DNA from: an uncultured Collinsella sp.
GTDB taxonomy: Bacteria; Actinomycetota; Coriobacteriia; Coriobacteriales; Coriobacteriaceae
Direction: 5' to 3'
Assembly (NCBI GenBank): GCA_902464565.1
Contig: CABQJV010000005.1
Span: forward strand, 1-64,000
DNA length: 64,000 nt
Shown piece by piece: positions 1 through 6,110 of the stretch (within the stretch, counting starts at the first letter, position 1; every line of letters begins with the position of its first letter). The notes under the pieces were generated by a model, which was not told where the DNA came from, did no database searches, and saw only the letters and a list, made by a program, of their open reading frames with translations. Both the position numbers and the translations under genes were made by a program.

Positions 1-262
1 TTTAAGAACGTCCATTACAGTCGAAATTGTCAGCCCGGGACCGTCTCGGGCTACGATTGAGGCGCGCCCAGAACGGGCCGCCGACCGGGCGCCCGCGCAC
101 GGCCGAACGTCCCTGCCCCCGAGAGGGCCCGTTGGGTGCTGCCGGCGCGGGACGCGCCGCCCCCGACGGCTGATAGGAAAGTGCCGGGCAGGCGCCGCGG
201 CTGGTAATGTGAGTGCCGAGGGGGAGGCCATCCGGTCGAACGACTACCGGAAGGATACCACC
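1..262 (+). ncRNA. possible IS110 bridge-RNA region
   Basis: IS110-group elements carry a non-coding left end upstream of the transposase that encodes a structured bridge RNA, which pairs with target and donor DNA (known for IS621). Here 262 GC-rich bases precede the transposase start and contain several self-complementary stretches, for example gcccgggaccgtctcgggc at 32-50. The position fits, but no bridge-RNA loops were identified and the host element is dead, so this is an inference from position and family only. Confidence 0.25.
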
Positions 263-1323
263 GTGAAAGCGCCATCCACCAGACCCGCGGCCGTGCTCGG
301 CCTGGACGTCGGCAAGTCATCGCACTGGGCCTGCCTGATCGACCGCGACGGGGAGGTGCTGGCCAGCGCCCCCGTCCGCAACAGGGAGGCCGAGCTCGAC
401 GCGCTGTTCGCCTCCGCGCCCGCCGGCACGCTCGTCGTCGTCGACCAGTATATCATTCACTGTGTCCAGGGGCACGGTCATCTCCTCCATCCTTCCCGGG
501 CGGGCTCGCCAAAGTAACCGCCCGGGGAAACCATACGGCGAGGGCCGCGCCCCGGTCCCCGGGGCGTGGCCCTCTTGCTTAAACTGCTCAATTTTTCGTG
601 CTCACGGTGCTTATTTCCCGGTGATCACTCGGACCACTTCTTAGTGAACATCAACACGCGGTGCTGCTCGAGTCCTGCCCGGCCCTCGAGGCCGCGGTCG
701 ACCTGTCGGACCGGCGGTGGCTGGAGCTGCTCGCCGGGTTCGGCGGGGCGTGGGGGATCGCCCGCTCCGGGGCCGAGGGCCCGCGGGCCGAGGCCGCCGG
801 GGAGGCCGCGGCCGCCTCCACCGCGCCCCCGCCGGCGCTCGTCGAGGCCGAGAACAGGCAGGTCAGGTTCCTGGCCGCCCGGATATCGGAGGCCCTCGAC
901 GAGGCCGGGGCCCTCGAGGCCGAGACGGCGGCGCTGCTCGAGGGCGACGAGACCTACGCGTGCCTGCTCACCGTGCCCGGCATCGGCCCGAGGACCGCGG
1001 CGCAGCTCGCGGTGTCGGTCGACATCGGGAGGTTCCCGGACCACGACCACCTGGCCTCGTACTGCGGCATAGCCCCGAGGGTGAGGAGCTCCGGCACGTC
1101 GGTGAGGTCGGTCAGGGCGTCCAGGCGCGGCGACGCGAGGCTCAAGTCCCTGCTGATCTTCTCGTGCAACAGCCTGGTGAGGTCCTCGGGGCGCTACGGC
1201 GAGTACTACCGGGCCTGCAGGGCGCGGGGCATGGGGCACGGGCGGGCGCTCAAGGCCGTCGCGAGGAAGCGGCTCAGGGCGATATACGCCGTGATGCGCG
1301 ACCGGGTGCCCTACCGGGAGTAG
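263..1323 (+). pseudogene. IS110 transposase, interrupted
   Basis: The reading frame starts best at GTG 263, eight bases after the ribosome site ggaagga (249-255). It encodes the typical IS110 start with the first catalytic Asp in GLDVGKSSHWA and the segment ending LVVVDQ near 448. The frame then leaves IS110 sequence and meets a stop at 515-517. The family sequence resumes near 660 in another frame with a long carboxy-terminal part: a coiled linker, the Tnp_20 signature PGIGPRTAAQLA, then GDARLKSLLIFSCNS, which carries the serine expected in this family, ending at TAG 1321-1323. Roughly 80-100 residues of the middle, including the later catalytic acids of the RuvC-like domain, are missing. 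The protein cannot be active as read. Confidence 0.85.
450..656. other. foreign insert replacing IS110 centre
   Basis: About 200 bases separate the two transposase halves and do not encode IS110 sequence. They hold two strong hairpins: cccgggcgg paired with ccgcccggg (496-526), and a 16-base near-perfect stem at 540-574 followed by ttgctt, which could act as a terminator. On the minus strand an ATG with its own purine-rich context near 493 opens towards the left and is soon lost in the IS110 remnant. The insert therefore looks like the 5' end and leader of another element, cut off by a deletion. Its family is not recognised. Confidence 0.4.
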
Positions 1324-1357
1324 CCCCGACGGTTGACAAAACTATAGGAACACCCAA

Positions 1358-1555
1358 TGACTACAAGTGCCGCACCATGGCAACGACGCAGGTAGAGGAT
1401 GGACAGCGAGCGACGTCCAGGACGAACAAGTTGGCATGAAAAAGGCGAGGCATAGACCTTCTGGTCATGCCTCGCCTTTTGAATGACAAATTGTCGTCCT
1501 GGGCGGCGCGCAGCGTCAACTGGTTACGCGGTTCGTAGAACCGCGTAACCCCCTA
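1358..1555. repeat. 3'-end repeat module, copy 1
   Basis: This stretch is homologous to 4757-4993. Shared blocks are gacgcaggtagag, ggacagcgagcg, gaccttctggtc (loop of a hairpin), attgtc, gcggc-cgcgcagcgtc, and a second hairpin ending at the stop codon of the minus-strand neighbour. The stem sequences differ between copies but pair within each copy: first stem built from aggcgaggcat, second stem ggttacgcggttc with gaaccgcgtaacc (1522-1550, perfect 13 bp). Both copies lie directly downstream of a minus-strand gene. It is a structured repeat that also provides the terminator. Confidence 0.6.
1439..1482. terminator. terminator of lipoprotein gene
   Basis: A long stem (aaaaggcgaggcat with atgcctcgcctttt, closed by gacc-ttct-ggtc) is flanked by A- and T-runs, so it could end transcription from either side. 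The likely user is the minus-strand lipoprotein gene at 1553-2110. Confidence 0.65.
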
Positions 1556-2110
1556 GCTCAGCATTGCATCCATCATCTCGGAGCTGACGGAGTCGTCGGC
1601 AGACCACTCGCCGTCGTCGTTGCAGGTGTACTTGAAGATAACCGTGGTCTTCCTGGGCTCGGTGGCCTTGGTCACATCGACCATAACCTGACCGGCCATC
1701 TTGTACAGCTCGTCATCGGAAGGAACCGTGTCAAGCGCGGCGACCTTCTCCTGATACTGGGTGGAGAAGTCCTCGACGATCTTGTTCATAGACTTGCAGG
1801 TGATAGAGACCTCGGCGGTCGCGACACCCTTGTCCTCGTCGACCGTCACGTCGCCGATCTTGTAGTCAAAGCCCTCGAGATAGGTCTTGGCATACTCCTT
1901 GGGATCGATACCCAGCTGCTCGAACTCGTCGCCCGAAGCTTCCTCCAGACCAGAAAGGAAGTCGTCGCCACCGTTCTTGACCTCGTCAAACTGCGTCGTA
2001 AGATCCTCGGTGATGAGCTCCTCAACCGAAGGACCTCCACAGCCGGAAAGCACGACCACGCATGCAACCAAGACGGCCATGAGGGGCGCAAGCAGCAGCT
2101 TCTTTTTCAT
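1553..2110 (-). CDS. hypothetical lipoprotein
   Basis: The 185-residue product begins with a charged MKKK start, a hydrophobic stretch and a lipobox LSGC, so it should be exported, lipid-modified at Cys and anchored outside the membrane. The mature part is acidic and mostly helical with a predicted extracellular fold of DUF5105-like appearance, but no catalytic motif is visible. The start at ATG 2108-2110 is chosen because gggaggaac lies just upstream; the longer reading frame to 2329 has no ribosome site and would bury the signal peptide. A promoter with -10 tactat lies upstream. The gene stands alone between the PTS EIIA terminator and the repeat module at 1358-1555. Function unknown. Confidence 0.8.
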   Translation of the reverse strand: MKKKLLLAPLMAVLVACVVVLSGCGGPSVEELITEDLTTQFDEVKNGGDDFLSGLEEASGDEFEQLGIDPKEYAKTYLEGFDYKIGDVTVDEDKGVATAEVSITCKSMNKIVEDFSTQYQEKVAALDTVPSDDELYKMAGQVMVDVTKATEPRKTTVIFKYTCNDDGEWSADDSVSSEMMDAMLS

Positions 2111-2175
2111 GTTGTTCCTCCCAATAAGCGGCACCGTGCTTCCCAGACGCGGCGCACGTTGTAATAAGTAAGCCC

Positions 2176-2205
2176 ATAGTATCCGCTTATGAACACCCTC
2201 GGCAA
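2176..2205 (-). promoter_or_regulatory. promoter of lipoprotein gene
   Basis: On the minus strand -35 ttgccg (2200-2205) and -10 tactat (2176-2181) are separated by 18 bases, giving a leader of about 60 bases before the start codon. This is a pattern match only. Confidence 0.45.
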
Positions 2206-2291
2206 CGCGAAGGCACGGTCGGTTCGTTTTAGCGTCCGAACGGTTTGCAAGCCCGCCCAACGTGCAATAAAACGCTTTCCCGCGGTGCAAT

Positions 2292-2320
2292 AAAAAAGGT
2301 GGCCGGAAAACCCGACCACC
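2292..2320 (-). terminator. terminator after PTS EIIA
   Basis: On the minus strand ggtggtcggg and ccggccacc form a stem with a short T-rich loop, followed by six Ts. It lies 27 bases beyond the stop codon of the EIIA gene and is a standard intrinsic terminator. Confidence 0.8.
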
Positions 2321-2346
2321 CTTGCACATCCTTTGGATGCCGCAGT

Positions 2347-2883
2347 TTACTTGCGGACGACCTTAACGATGGCGTCACCGGCGGCGACAGCAGAGTCGGC
2401 CTCGACGGCGAGTTCGACATCGGCAAACTCGGCGGTGTTGGACACGGCCACGACGACGCAGTCCTTGTAACCGGCAGCAGCGATCTTGGCGCGGTCGATC
2501 TTGAGAATGGGCTGGCCGGCCTTCACGACGTCGTCGGCCTTGACGAAGCCCTCGAAGCCGTCGCCGTTCATGTTGACGGTATCGACGCCAACGTGCACCA
2601 GAACCTCGATGCCGCTATCGGACTGCAAGCCCACGGCGTGACCCATGGTGACGGTCACCTTACCGTCGCAGGGAGCGTAGACCAGATCGTCCTCGGGCCA
2701 CACGGCACAGCCCTTGCCCAGAACCTCGCCACCAAAGACGGGATCGGGCACGTCGGCCATCTTGATGACCTTGCCCTTGACGGGCGAGCACAGCACGTCG
2801 GCGCTAGCAGAAGCAGAGATGGAGGCCGGAGCAGCGGCAGCCGCGGGCTCAGCCTTCTTCTTGAACATGTCAAACAGACCCAT
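2347..2883 (-). CDS. crr: PTS glucose-type EIIA component
   Basis: The 178-residue protein is a free-standing glucose-family EIIA (EIIA-Glc, PTS_EIIA_1 domain). It accepts phosphate from HPr on a histidine and passes it to a sugar-specific EIIB; in many bacteria it also regulates carbon use. The domain covers about residues 35-175 and contains the active-site region IEVLVHVGVDTVNMNG. Residues 9-30 are an Ala/Ser-rich linker that follows a short amphipathic start (MGLFDMFKKK), which resembles the membrane-tethering helix of E. coli EIIA-Glc. The start ATG 2881-2883 is preceded by gaggag. It is monocistronic, with a strong -10 box upstream and an intrinsic terminator downstream. The matching EIICB is not in this window. 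Confidence 0.92.
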   Translation of the reverse strand: MGLFDMFKKKAEPAAAAAPASISASASADVLCSPVKGKVIKMADVPDPVFGGEVLGKGCAVWPEDDLVYAPCDGKVTVTMGHAVGLQSDSGIEVLVHVGVDTVNMNGDGFEGFVKADDVVKAGQPILKIDRAKIAAAGYKDCVVVAVSNTAEFADVELAVEADSAVAAGDAIVKVVRK

Positions 2884-2932
2884 ACGTTTTCTCCTCTTGA
2901 TTAAGCGCAACGTTGTGCGCATGCCTACGGTA

Positions 2933-2938
2933 ATTATA
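2933..2938 (-). promoter_or_regulatory. -10 box of EIIA promoter
   Basis: The minus strand reads a perfect tataat at this site, with a weak -35 (ttagca) 17 bases upstream. A small palindrome centred on caacgttg (2909-2916) lies between the likely start of transcription and the ribosome site. Confidence 0.55.
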
Positions 2939-2940
2939 GT

Positions 2941-3222
2941 GCCAAATGGTTCAAATGCTAAGGTGGGGACTCGAATCGCGAGCCCTTCCCGGTAGCGCTC
3001 GTGGAATGAGCGTCTCCTTTGCATCGCGGTTCGATAAGCCGAGTATCGCCCACACGCGGGACAGGCAGAAGCGGGCGCGCCAAACCCGACACTTCTTTTC
3101 GCGCCCACGGACCGCCGCCGCCCCGTCCCTGACACTTCCTGATACCGACCGAAACGCGCCAAAATAAAACCGTCCCTTTTTGGTAGGTTTGGCGAGTGTG
3201 GATTTTCGGACGCTTAACTAAC
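2941..3222. other. gene-free stretch with one hairpin
   Basis: No credible gene is seen. The right part contains a hairpin in which cgccaaa (3154-3160) pairs with tttggcg (3188-3194) around a loop carrying gtccctttttgg, a motif that resembles the gtcccc loops of the short repeats elsewhere in this window. The left part contains the promoter of the EIIA gene. Confidence 0.4.
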
Positions 3223-3292
3223 GAGCGTGGATAATCTCCCGCTTTGACTTTGAGGCCGTCACCGAGCCAAAAACGGGAGATTATCCACGCTC
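3223..3292. repeat. 18-bp-arm hairpin repeat, copy 1
   Basis: A perfect 18-bp inverted repeat, gagcgtggataatctccc at 3223-3240 and its complement at 3275-3292, encloses a 34-base loop ending in gccaaaaac. The same arms recur at 4666-4729 with a different but related loop, so the two copies bracket the fic gene. Confidence 0.85.
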
Positions 3293-3335
3293 ATTTTGGA
3301 TAACCCCCCTTGTACCAAGCCGAGCTCCATGGTCA

Positions 3336-3440
3336 AGTAATAACGACTTCTCATCATTAGATTGTTTACATCAATTCTAATAACTATTTAATCCTTAAAC
3401 TCGTTATTAGAATTGATATGATTGGCCTAATAACGAGTTT
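3336..3440 (+). promoter_or_regulatory. fic promoter with operator array
   Basis: The AT-rich stretch before fic holds four copies of the core taataac: 3338-3344, 3378-3384, the reverse at 3403-3409, and 3428-3434. They build two overlapping perfect inverted repeats: atcaattctaataac (3370-3384) with 3403-3417 (15 bp), and aaactcgttattag (3397-3410) with 3427-3440 (14 bp). A plausible promoter is -35 tttaca (3365-3370) and -10 ttaatc (3388-3393), spaced 17, which would be covered by a bound dimer. The Fic protein itself ends in a winged-helix domain, so autoregulation is a reasonable guess. Confidence 0.6.
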
Positions 3441-3466
3441 CCGGCACTAAAGATATGGAGGGCGCG

Positions 3467-4639
3467 ATGCAAATCGAGGAGAACGGCCAGGGAACGCTCC
3501 GCAATAATCTATCGGGGAAATTGGCTTACTATTCGTTTTTTCCAACGCCCTTGCAATCATTGAGGCAGCTAAACCTCACCGAGGAAACCTATCGCACGCT
3601 TTCCGCATGCTCACGAAAGCTTGGAGAGCTTGAAGGCATGCTCTACTTTGTTCCCAACGCCGATATGTATCTGACAATGTACGTGCGCAAAGAAGCACTC
3701 CTTTCTTCGCAAATTGAGGGAACCCAGTGCACGTTTGACGACCTACTTAGTCCATCGCAAACACAACTCCATCATAAAGATGTCGCAGACGTCGTGAATT
3801 ACGTCCATGCTGTCGACCGCGGCGTAGAACTGCTCAAAAAGATGCCCTTGTGCACGAGACTTCTTAGGCAAGTTCATGCGGTCCTGCTGGACGGAGTGCG
3901 CGGAACGGAGAAGAATCCAGGCGAGCTGCGCTCCTCACAAAACTGGATTGGCCCCTCAGGCTGCACCATTGCAACCGCATCGTTTGTCCCTCCAAACATT
4001 GAAGATTTGAGTAACACGCTCCAGGACCTCGAACGCTTTATCAATGAGCCTCAAGTCGAAATGGATCCGATTGTGCGGGCGGCGCTCGTCCATTACCAAT
4101 TTGAAACTGCCCATCCATTCCTAGACGGAAACGGTCGCCTGGGCAGGCTTCTCATTACACTTATGCTCATCAATGATGGCGTTCTTCATTCTTGCTTGTT
4201 CTATCCATCGTTCCAGTTCAAGAAAAATCGAAGCGAGTACTACCGGCAACTCACATCCGTAAGGGAGAGAGGCACTTACGAGGAATGGATAGAGTTTTTC
4301 TGCAACAGTCTTCTCGAAAGTGCGAAGGACTCGGTAGGGTCTTTAAAAAACCTTGTTGACCTCCATAACCGTTCCACAGCAACCATTACCGAAAATCTCG
4401 GAAGGACTGCTGCAAACGGGCAAAGGCTGTTGGGCATTCTTGAAGAGCACCCCATCGTCGACACCGCATTCATCGCTGCCCAACTCGATATCGGCAGGAG
4501 TACCGCGAGCTCGCTCGTCAAATCATTTGAAGAATTGGGTATCCTCCGTCCGCTCGACGAGTCAAGACAGAGATACCGGCAGTACGGGTATGAAGAGTAT
4601 CTTTCGATTCTCAGGGAAGACGCCGAGCCGATTAGATAG
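3467..4639 (+). CDS. Fic family protein (AMPylase type) with winged helix
   Basis: The 390-residue protein belongs to the Fic/Doc superfamily, which usually transfers AMP from ATP to a hydroxyl on a target protein. The full active-site motif HPFLDGNGRLGR is present near residue 216, with the catalytic His, the acidic metal ligand and the phosphate-binding Asn/Arg. SSQIEG near residue 80 fits the inhibitory (S/T)xxxE(G/N) motif placed amino-terminal to the Fic core, so this is an autoinhibited class II Fic. The last 70 residues form a helix-turn-helix (DIGRSTASSLVKSFEELGIL). ATG 3467 is chosen because ggaggg (3457-3462) sits five bases before it and overlaps the earlier ATG 3455. The gene is more AT-rich than its neighbours and lies between two identical-arm hairpin repeats, suggesting acquisition by transfer. 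No antitoxin-like partner is adjacent. Confidence 0.92.
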   Translation: MQIEENGQGTLRNNLSGKLAYYSFFPTPLQSLRQLNLTEETYRTLSACSRKLGELEGMLYFVPNADMYLTMYVRKEALLSSQIEGTQCTFDDLLSPSQTQLHHKDVADVVNYVHAVDRGVELLKKMPLCTRLLRQVHAVLLDGVRGTEKNPGELRSSQNWIGPSGCTIATASFVPPNIEDLSNTLQDLERFINEPQVEMDPIVRAALVHYQFETAHPFLDGNGRLGRLLITLMLINDGVLHSCLFYPSFQFKKNRSEYYRQLTSVRERGTYEEWIEFFCNSLLESAKDSVGSLKNLVDLHNRSTATITENLGRTAANGQRLLGILEEHPIVDTAFIAAQLDIGRSTASSLVKSFEELGILRPLDESRQRYRQYGYEEYLSILREDAEPIR

Positions 4640-4665
4640 GCATCGCAGCCCAGGCAAATTAAAGC

Positions 4666-4729
4666 GAGCGTGGATAATCTCCCACTTTGAGCCCGCACAC
4701 AGGCCAAAAACGGGAGATTATCCACGCTC
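4666..4729. repeat. 18-bp-arm hairpin repeat, copy 2
   Basis: The arms (4666-4683 and 4712-4729) are identical to those at 3223-3292; the loop is 28 bases and also ends in ggccaaaaac. It begins 26 bases after the fic stop codon. Confidence 0.85.
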
Positions 4730-4738
4730 ATTCCTGAG

Positions 4739-4767
4739 TAGTCATTTATGAACGTCCCCAATGACTA
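4739..4767. repeat. short GTCCCC hairpin repeat
   Basis: Arms tagtcatt and aatgacta flank a 13-base loop containing gtcccc. It is one of at least six copies in the window (see 10793, 30753, 39254, 42763, 42916). Confidence 0.75.
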
Positions 4768-4993
4768 GTCCGGCAACGCCGATGCCTTGGCAACGGCAGC
4801 GAACGGGCCGCATTCGGAGCAAGACGACGCCGCAGGTAGAGAACGGACAGCGAGCGGGTCGCATTTGAGGCAAGGTGACGTGAAACGAAAGGGCGCTGAC
4901 CTTCTGGTCGCGCCCTTGAAGTTGAACGTCAGATTGTCCAAATGCGGCCCGCACAGCGTCGACCGGTCCGCCGTTCGGCAGAACGGCGGAACC
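4757..4993. repeat. 3'-end repeat module, copy 2, with pyrE terminator
   Basis: This is the homologue of 1358-1555. It includes the hairpin aagggcgc-tgacc-ttct-ggtc-gcgccctt (4888-4918), which on the minus strand is followed by tttcgttt and should end pyrE transcription. The second hairpin, ggtccgccgttc with gaacggcggaacc, ends at the pyrE stop codon (4993). The motif gcgggccgcattt is repeated in both orientations inside the module (near 4803, 4856 and 4944). Confidence 0.65.
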
Positions 4994-5673
4994 TACTTGA
5001 CTCCGTACTTCTCGTAGTAGGCGTCGATGGCGGTCTTGAGCTCGTCATCGATGACAACCTTGCCGTCGATCTCGTGGTTGTAGAGGGTCTCGACGACCTC
5101 GGCCATGGAGACGATGCTCGCGACGGGGAAACCGTACTTGGCCTCGATCTCCTTCTGCGCGGTGGTCACACCGCCCTTGCCGACCTCCATGCGGTTGAGG
5201 GACACGATCAGGCCCTTGATCTCGACATCGGCAGCAGCCTTGACCTTGGGATAGGTCTCGTCGATGGACTTGCCGCTGGTGGTAACGTCCTCGACCATGA
5301 CCACACGGTCGCCGTCCTTGGGCTCATAACCCAGCAGGTTGCCCTTATCGGCACCGTGGTCCTTGGCCTCCTTGCGGTCGCAGCAGTACTTGACCTCCTT
5401 GCCGTACAGCTCGTGGTAGGCAATTGCGGTCACGACGGCCAGCGGAATACCCTTGTAGGCCGGTCCAAACAGCACATCAAAGTCGTCGCCAAAGTTATCG
5501 TGGATGGCCTGGGCGTAATACTCGCCCAGCTTCTTGAGCTGATAGCCCGTCACGTAAGCGCCGGCGTTCATAAAGAACGGGGACTGACGGCCGCTCTTGA
5601 GCGTAAAGCTGCCGAACTTAAGGACGTCGGACTCGACCATAAACTTGATGAACTCTTGCTTGTAAGCCTCCAT
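4993..5673 (-). CDS. pyrE: orotate phosphoribosyltransferase
   Basis: PyrE joins orotate with PRPP to give orotidine 5'-phosphate in pyrimidine synthesis, in the cytoplasm. The 226-residue product has the normal length for the family. The PRPP loop VEDVTTSGKS is at residues 127-136, and the substrate-binding KSGRQSPFFMNAG lies near residues 26-38. The start ATG 5671-5673 follows gagaggag. The gene is monocistronic here; no other pyr genes are adjacent. Downstream it runs into the structured 3' module that carries its terminator. Confidence 0.95.
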   Translation of the reverse strand: MEAYKQEFIKFMVESDVLKFGSFTLKSGRQSPFFMNAGAYVTGYQLKKLGEYYAQAIHDNFGDDFDVLFGPAYKGIPLAVVTAIAYHELYGKEVKYCCDRKEAKDHGADKGNLLGYEPKDGDRVVMVEDVTTSGKSIDETYPKVKAAADVEIKGLIVSLNRMEVGKGGVTTAQKEIEAKYGFPVASIVSMAEVVETLYNHEIDGKVVIDDELKTAIDAYYEKYGVK

Positions 5674-5799
5674 GCGGGCTCCTCTCGTAATCGCGTACGT
5701 GCCTTCCAGTTTAGCGCAGGCGAAGCGTCGATGCGGGCGCGCTTTGGGGCCACGGCATTCTGTAAAGGCTTTGTCAGGGGGAATGGTTTTCCGAACAAT

Positions 5800-5832
5800 G
5801 GGGTTGACATGTCAAACCCCCTCATCAAGAAT
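5800..5832 (+). promoter_or_regulatory. mgtA promoter with overlapping palindrome
   Basis: A consensus -35 ttgaca (5804-5809) is followed after 17 bases by aagaat (5827-5832). The -35 lies inside an inverted repeat, ggggtt-gacatgtc-aacccc (5800-5820), whose centre gacatgtc is itself a palindrome, so a dimeric regulator could block it. Transcription would start about 270 bases before mgtA, leaving a long leader. Confidence 0.5.
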
Positions 5833-5899
5833 ACGGGCGGATTAAAAAGGGGTACGAGATACCCAAAGCGCGCTGCGCTCAGCCTTTAGGAGGTGTGCC

Positions 5900-5971
5900 A
5901 TGGAAGGCAGTCCTAGTCGAAAAACCTGCATGTCGCCCTCGGCACGCCGCGAGGACTCCGCACACGCATAA
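5900..5971 (+). CDS. possible 23-residue leader peptide of mgtA
   Basis: A small open frame starts at ATG 5900 behind a very strong ribosome site, taggaggtg (5888-5896), and stops at TAA 5969-5971. It encodes MEGSPSRKTCMS followed by eleven more residues, rich in Ser and Arg and with no membrane segment. It lies in the long leader of the P-type ATPase gene and overlaps one arm of the long-range stem at 5920-6062, so its translation would open that stem. Salmonella mgtA is controlled by a leader peptide, but this peptide shows no similarity to MgtL. A chance frame is possible. Confidence 0.35.
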   Translation: MEGSPSRKTCMSPSARREDSAHA

Positions 5972-6062
5972 ACGCCACCGGCAGATCGCCAAAACCACCG
6001 CAAAGGCGCGCTGCACCCTTTGTGGGCTCAAGAGCTTGACGTGAGCGACATCTAGGTTTTTT
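5920..6062 (+). promoter_or_regulatory. structured leader segment before mgtA
   Basis: aaaaacctgcatgtcgc (5920-5936) can pair with gcgacatctaggttttt (6045-6061) with only a two-base internal mismatch, closing a loop of about 110 bases and ending in a run of six Ts. Inside it, ccaccgcaaagg and cctttgtgg (5986-6025) form a second hairpin whose core is shared with the repeat at 19502-19552. The terminal T-run makes the outer stem look like a terminator that could attenuate mgtA. It may equally be a hairpin repeat inserted in the leader. Confidence 0.4.
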
Positions 6063-6110
6063 GAAGCAAATACGACACGTACGCTAACTCCCCTCAACAA
6101 GGAGGACCCT

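Larger units (their letters stand above)
1..1345 (+). mobile_element. IS110-family element, broken
   Basis: This is the remains of an IS110-family insertion sequence. The amino-terminal RuvC-like (DEDD) part and the carboxy-terminal Tnp_20 part of its transposase can both be read on the plus strand, but the middle is missing and replaced by unrelated DNA. The left boundary is not visible because the window starts inside or at the element. The right end probably lies just after the stop codon, near the run gttgacaaaactatagg at 1332-1348. IS110 elements lack long terminal inverted repeats, so the ends cannot be set exactly from sequence alone. Confidence 0.75.

Noticed and set aside
3455..3466. 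Upstream start for fic
   Set aside because: ATG 3455 overlaps the ribosome site of ATG 3467 and has none of its own.
5800..6110. M-box magnesium riboswitch before mgtA
   Set aside because: The conserved M-box start (aggtgaggctcc type) and the later conserved loops are not found; only generic stems are present.
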